13,075 nt of DNA, from NCBI GenBank assembly GCA_002842135.1, contig PHCD01000051.1:1-13075 (forward strand). The letters are read 5' to 3'. The notes beneath the pieces are model-generated. The model did no database searches, had not been told where the DNA came from, and worked only from the letters and a program-made list of their open reading frames with translations. Position numbers and translations under genes: made by a program. Position 1 is the stretch's first letter. Each line of letters begins with the position of its first letter. This document shows positions 12,189 through 13,075 of this stretch, in pieces. The stretch comes from Betaproteobacteria bacterium HGW-Betaproteobacteria-8. Its GTDB lineage: Bacteria > Pseudomonadota > Gammaproteobacteria > Burkholderiales > Methylophilaceae.

Positions 12189-12932
12189 GCTGCCGCTGAT
12201 GACCTCTCTGGTTATCGAAGCCAGGTTCCTGCGGTCATAATCGGCTGCATTGATCGGCTCGGCAAACCTCAGTACCACCGTTGCCTGCCTCTGCCGGATA
12301 ATGTTGCGTATGGATTCGATCAGGCTCATCTCTCCCCAGTAGGACATTTCCGTGTTGACCCCATTCTCAGCATCGGGATAGCGGATACTGAACGGGCGCA
12401 CTTCGGAGTTGGCTTCTATCGCCGCCTGTAGCAAGCTGCCCTTGAACGGTTTGATTTCGGTGCCGTCTGTGGTGGTGCCTTCCGGAAAAAAACAGATGCA
12501 GTCGCCAGCCTGCAAAGCCTTTCTGGTGGTGTCGACCATCTTGCCTGCTTCGTGGCGCTTTTCGCGATCAATGAACAGGGTGTTCACGCTGGTGGCAAAA
12601 AAGCCGAATACGGGCCATTGCCTGATTTCAGATTTGGCGATGAACCTGGTGGTGTGAACGCTATTGAGCGCGTGGATATCCACCCAGGAAACATGATTGG
12701 CCACAAACATGGTGTTGCTCAGCGCTTGCTGTGGTACTACGCCTTCGGTGATGACCTTGATATTGAGCAAGTCCAGCAGCGATGTAGACCAGCGGCTGAT
12801 AACCAGATTGCGCTTCCGGGAGTTGAGCCTGCGCAGAATGATGCCGGCAACAAAAACGCCGTATAGTGTGTGTAACACTATACGGCCCATGCGGAACAAT
12901 TGGGTGAGTTTGGAGGCGTGCTTTTTCTGCAA
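12171..12932 (-). CDS. olsA: 1-acyl-glycerol-3-phosphate / lyso-ornithine lipid acyltransferase (PlsC family, OlsA-like)
   Basis: This PlsC-type acyltransferase has an N-terminal hydrophobic segment (about 15-33), acceptor/catalytic motif NHVSWVD (79-85, His80 and Asp85), FIAKSEIRQWPVFGFFA (97-113), LFIDREKR (119-126) and FPEGTTTDG (149-157). It transfers an acyl chain to a lyso-lipid at the inner membrane. Because the gene directly upstream looks like olsB, the likely reaction is O-acylation of lyso-ornithine lipid. A general PlsC role in phosphatidic acid synthesis is the alternative. The 253-aa frame starts with TTG at 12932, 2 bp after the upstream stop, suggesting coupling. An ATG at 12890 would remove 14 residues; no clear SD decides between them. 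The 3' end overlaps convergent apaH. Confidence 0.85.
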   Translation of the reverse strand: MQKKHASKLTQLFRMGRIVLHTLYGVFVAGIILRRLNSRKRNLVISRWSTSLLDLLNIKVITEGVVPQQALSNTMFVANHVSWVDIHALNSVHTTRFIAKSEIRQWPVFGFFATSVNTLFIDREKRHEAGKMVDTTRKALQAGDCICFFPEGTTTDGTEIKPFKGSLLQAAIEANSEVRPFSIRYPDAENGVNTEMSYWGEMSLIESIRNIIRQRQATVVLRFAEPINAADYDRRNLASITREVISGSSNLQR

Positions 12933-12934
12933 GG

Positions 12935-13075
12935 TTATTTCATGAAATGGCTGGCATAGCGCCTGTTGAGTCGCGATAAAGGTAACATAATCAGCATGTC
13001 CGCGGTATTGAAATCAGGATCCCATGCCGGTTCGCCGCAGATATAGGCACCGAGTCGCAGGTAGCCCTTGATCAG
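12935..13075 (-). CDS. olsB: OlsB-like ornithine N-acyltransferase, C-terminal part (gene runs off the window)
   Basis: The last 46 codons of a minus-strand gene are visible; its start lies beyond 13075. They read [19 protein letters not shown] followed by [25 protein letters not shown] and end in TAA at 12935. [13 protein letters not shown] near the C-terminus is, as I recognise it, characteristic of the OlsB/putative-hemolysin GNAT family. OlsB acylates ornithine from a 3-hydroxyacyl-ACP to give lyso-ornithine lipid, a phosphorus-free membrane lipid made by many proteobacteria, often under phosphate limitation. The adjacent PlsC-type gene, 2 bp downstream, supports an olsBA operon. Confidence is limited by the missing N-terminal and catalytic part. 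Confidence 0.8.
   Translation of the reverse strand: MIKGYLRLGAYICGEPAWDPDFNTADMLIMLPLSRLNRRYASHFMK

Noticed and set aside
1..13075. CRISPR arrays, insertion sequences with transposase, toxin-antitoxin or phage genes
   Set aside because: I saw no regularly spaced repeats, transposase motifs or phage-type genes on either strand.

Overview
The window looks like a chromosomal segment of a betaproteobacterium. The cox gene order, the CtaD sequence type and the ornithine-lipid gene pair point to Burkholderiales or Nitrosomonadales, with Nitrosomonadales my guess. The genus cannot be fixed from the sequence alone. Most genes are GC-rich and tightly packed. One stretch, about 8430-10240, is visibly AT-richer and more loosely spaced.

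Positions 11-8303 hold nearly everything needed to build a haem-A cytochrome c oxidase. First come subunit II with a fused cytochrome c domain (ctaC), subunit I (ctaD), a 37-residue membrane protein, the CuB chaperone ctaG and subunit III (ctaE), closed by a strong intrinsic terminator at 4502-4536. A roughly 200-bp element with inverted ends and a small oppositely oriented membrane-protein gene (DUF2909-like) follow. Then come surf1, a SCO-like membrane protein, ctaA (haem A synthase) and ctaB (haem O synthase). CtaB and CtaA make haem A, SURF1 helps insert it, CtaG delivers CuB, and the SCO-like protein may act on CuA. The most notable point is that subunit I keeps all metal ligands and the D-channel, but lacks the usual K-channel Ser, Thr and Lys. 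Subunit II also lacks the usual K-channel entry Glu.

Positions 8315-10316 run from a tRNA-Pro(CGG) gene to a tRNA-Arg(CCG) gene on the opposite strand. Between them is an accessory islet: a TetR-family repressor gene divergent from a tautomerase-superfamily gene, then a secreted cupin. The tetR/tautomerase intergenic region carries four copies of a 12-bp palindrome (TAACG-NN-CGTTA), placed over both predicted promoters. This is a readable local regulatory circuit.

Positions 10427-13075 hold a membrane-anchored dihaem cytochrome c made of two near-identical c5-like domains, then apaH (Ap4A hydrolase). ApaH converges on, and overlaps by 18 bp, a PlsC-type acyltransferase. The window ends inside the C-terminal part of an OlsB-like N-acyltransferase directly upstream of that acyltransferase, so the pair probably makes ornithine lipids (olsB-olsA). 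All functional calls rest on recognised motifs and gene context. No database search was run.
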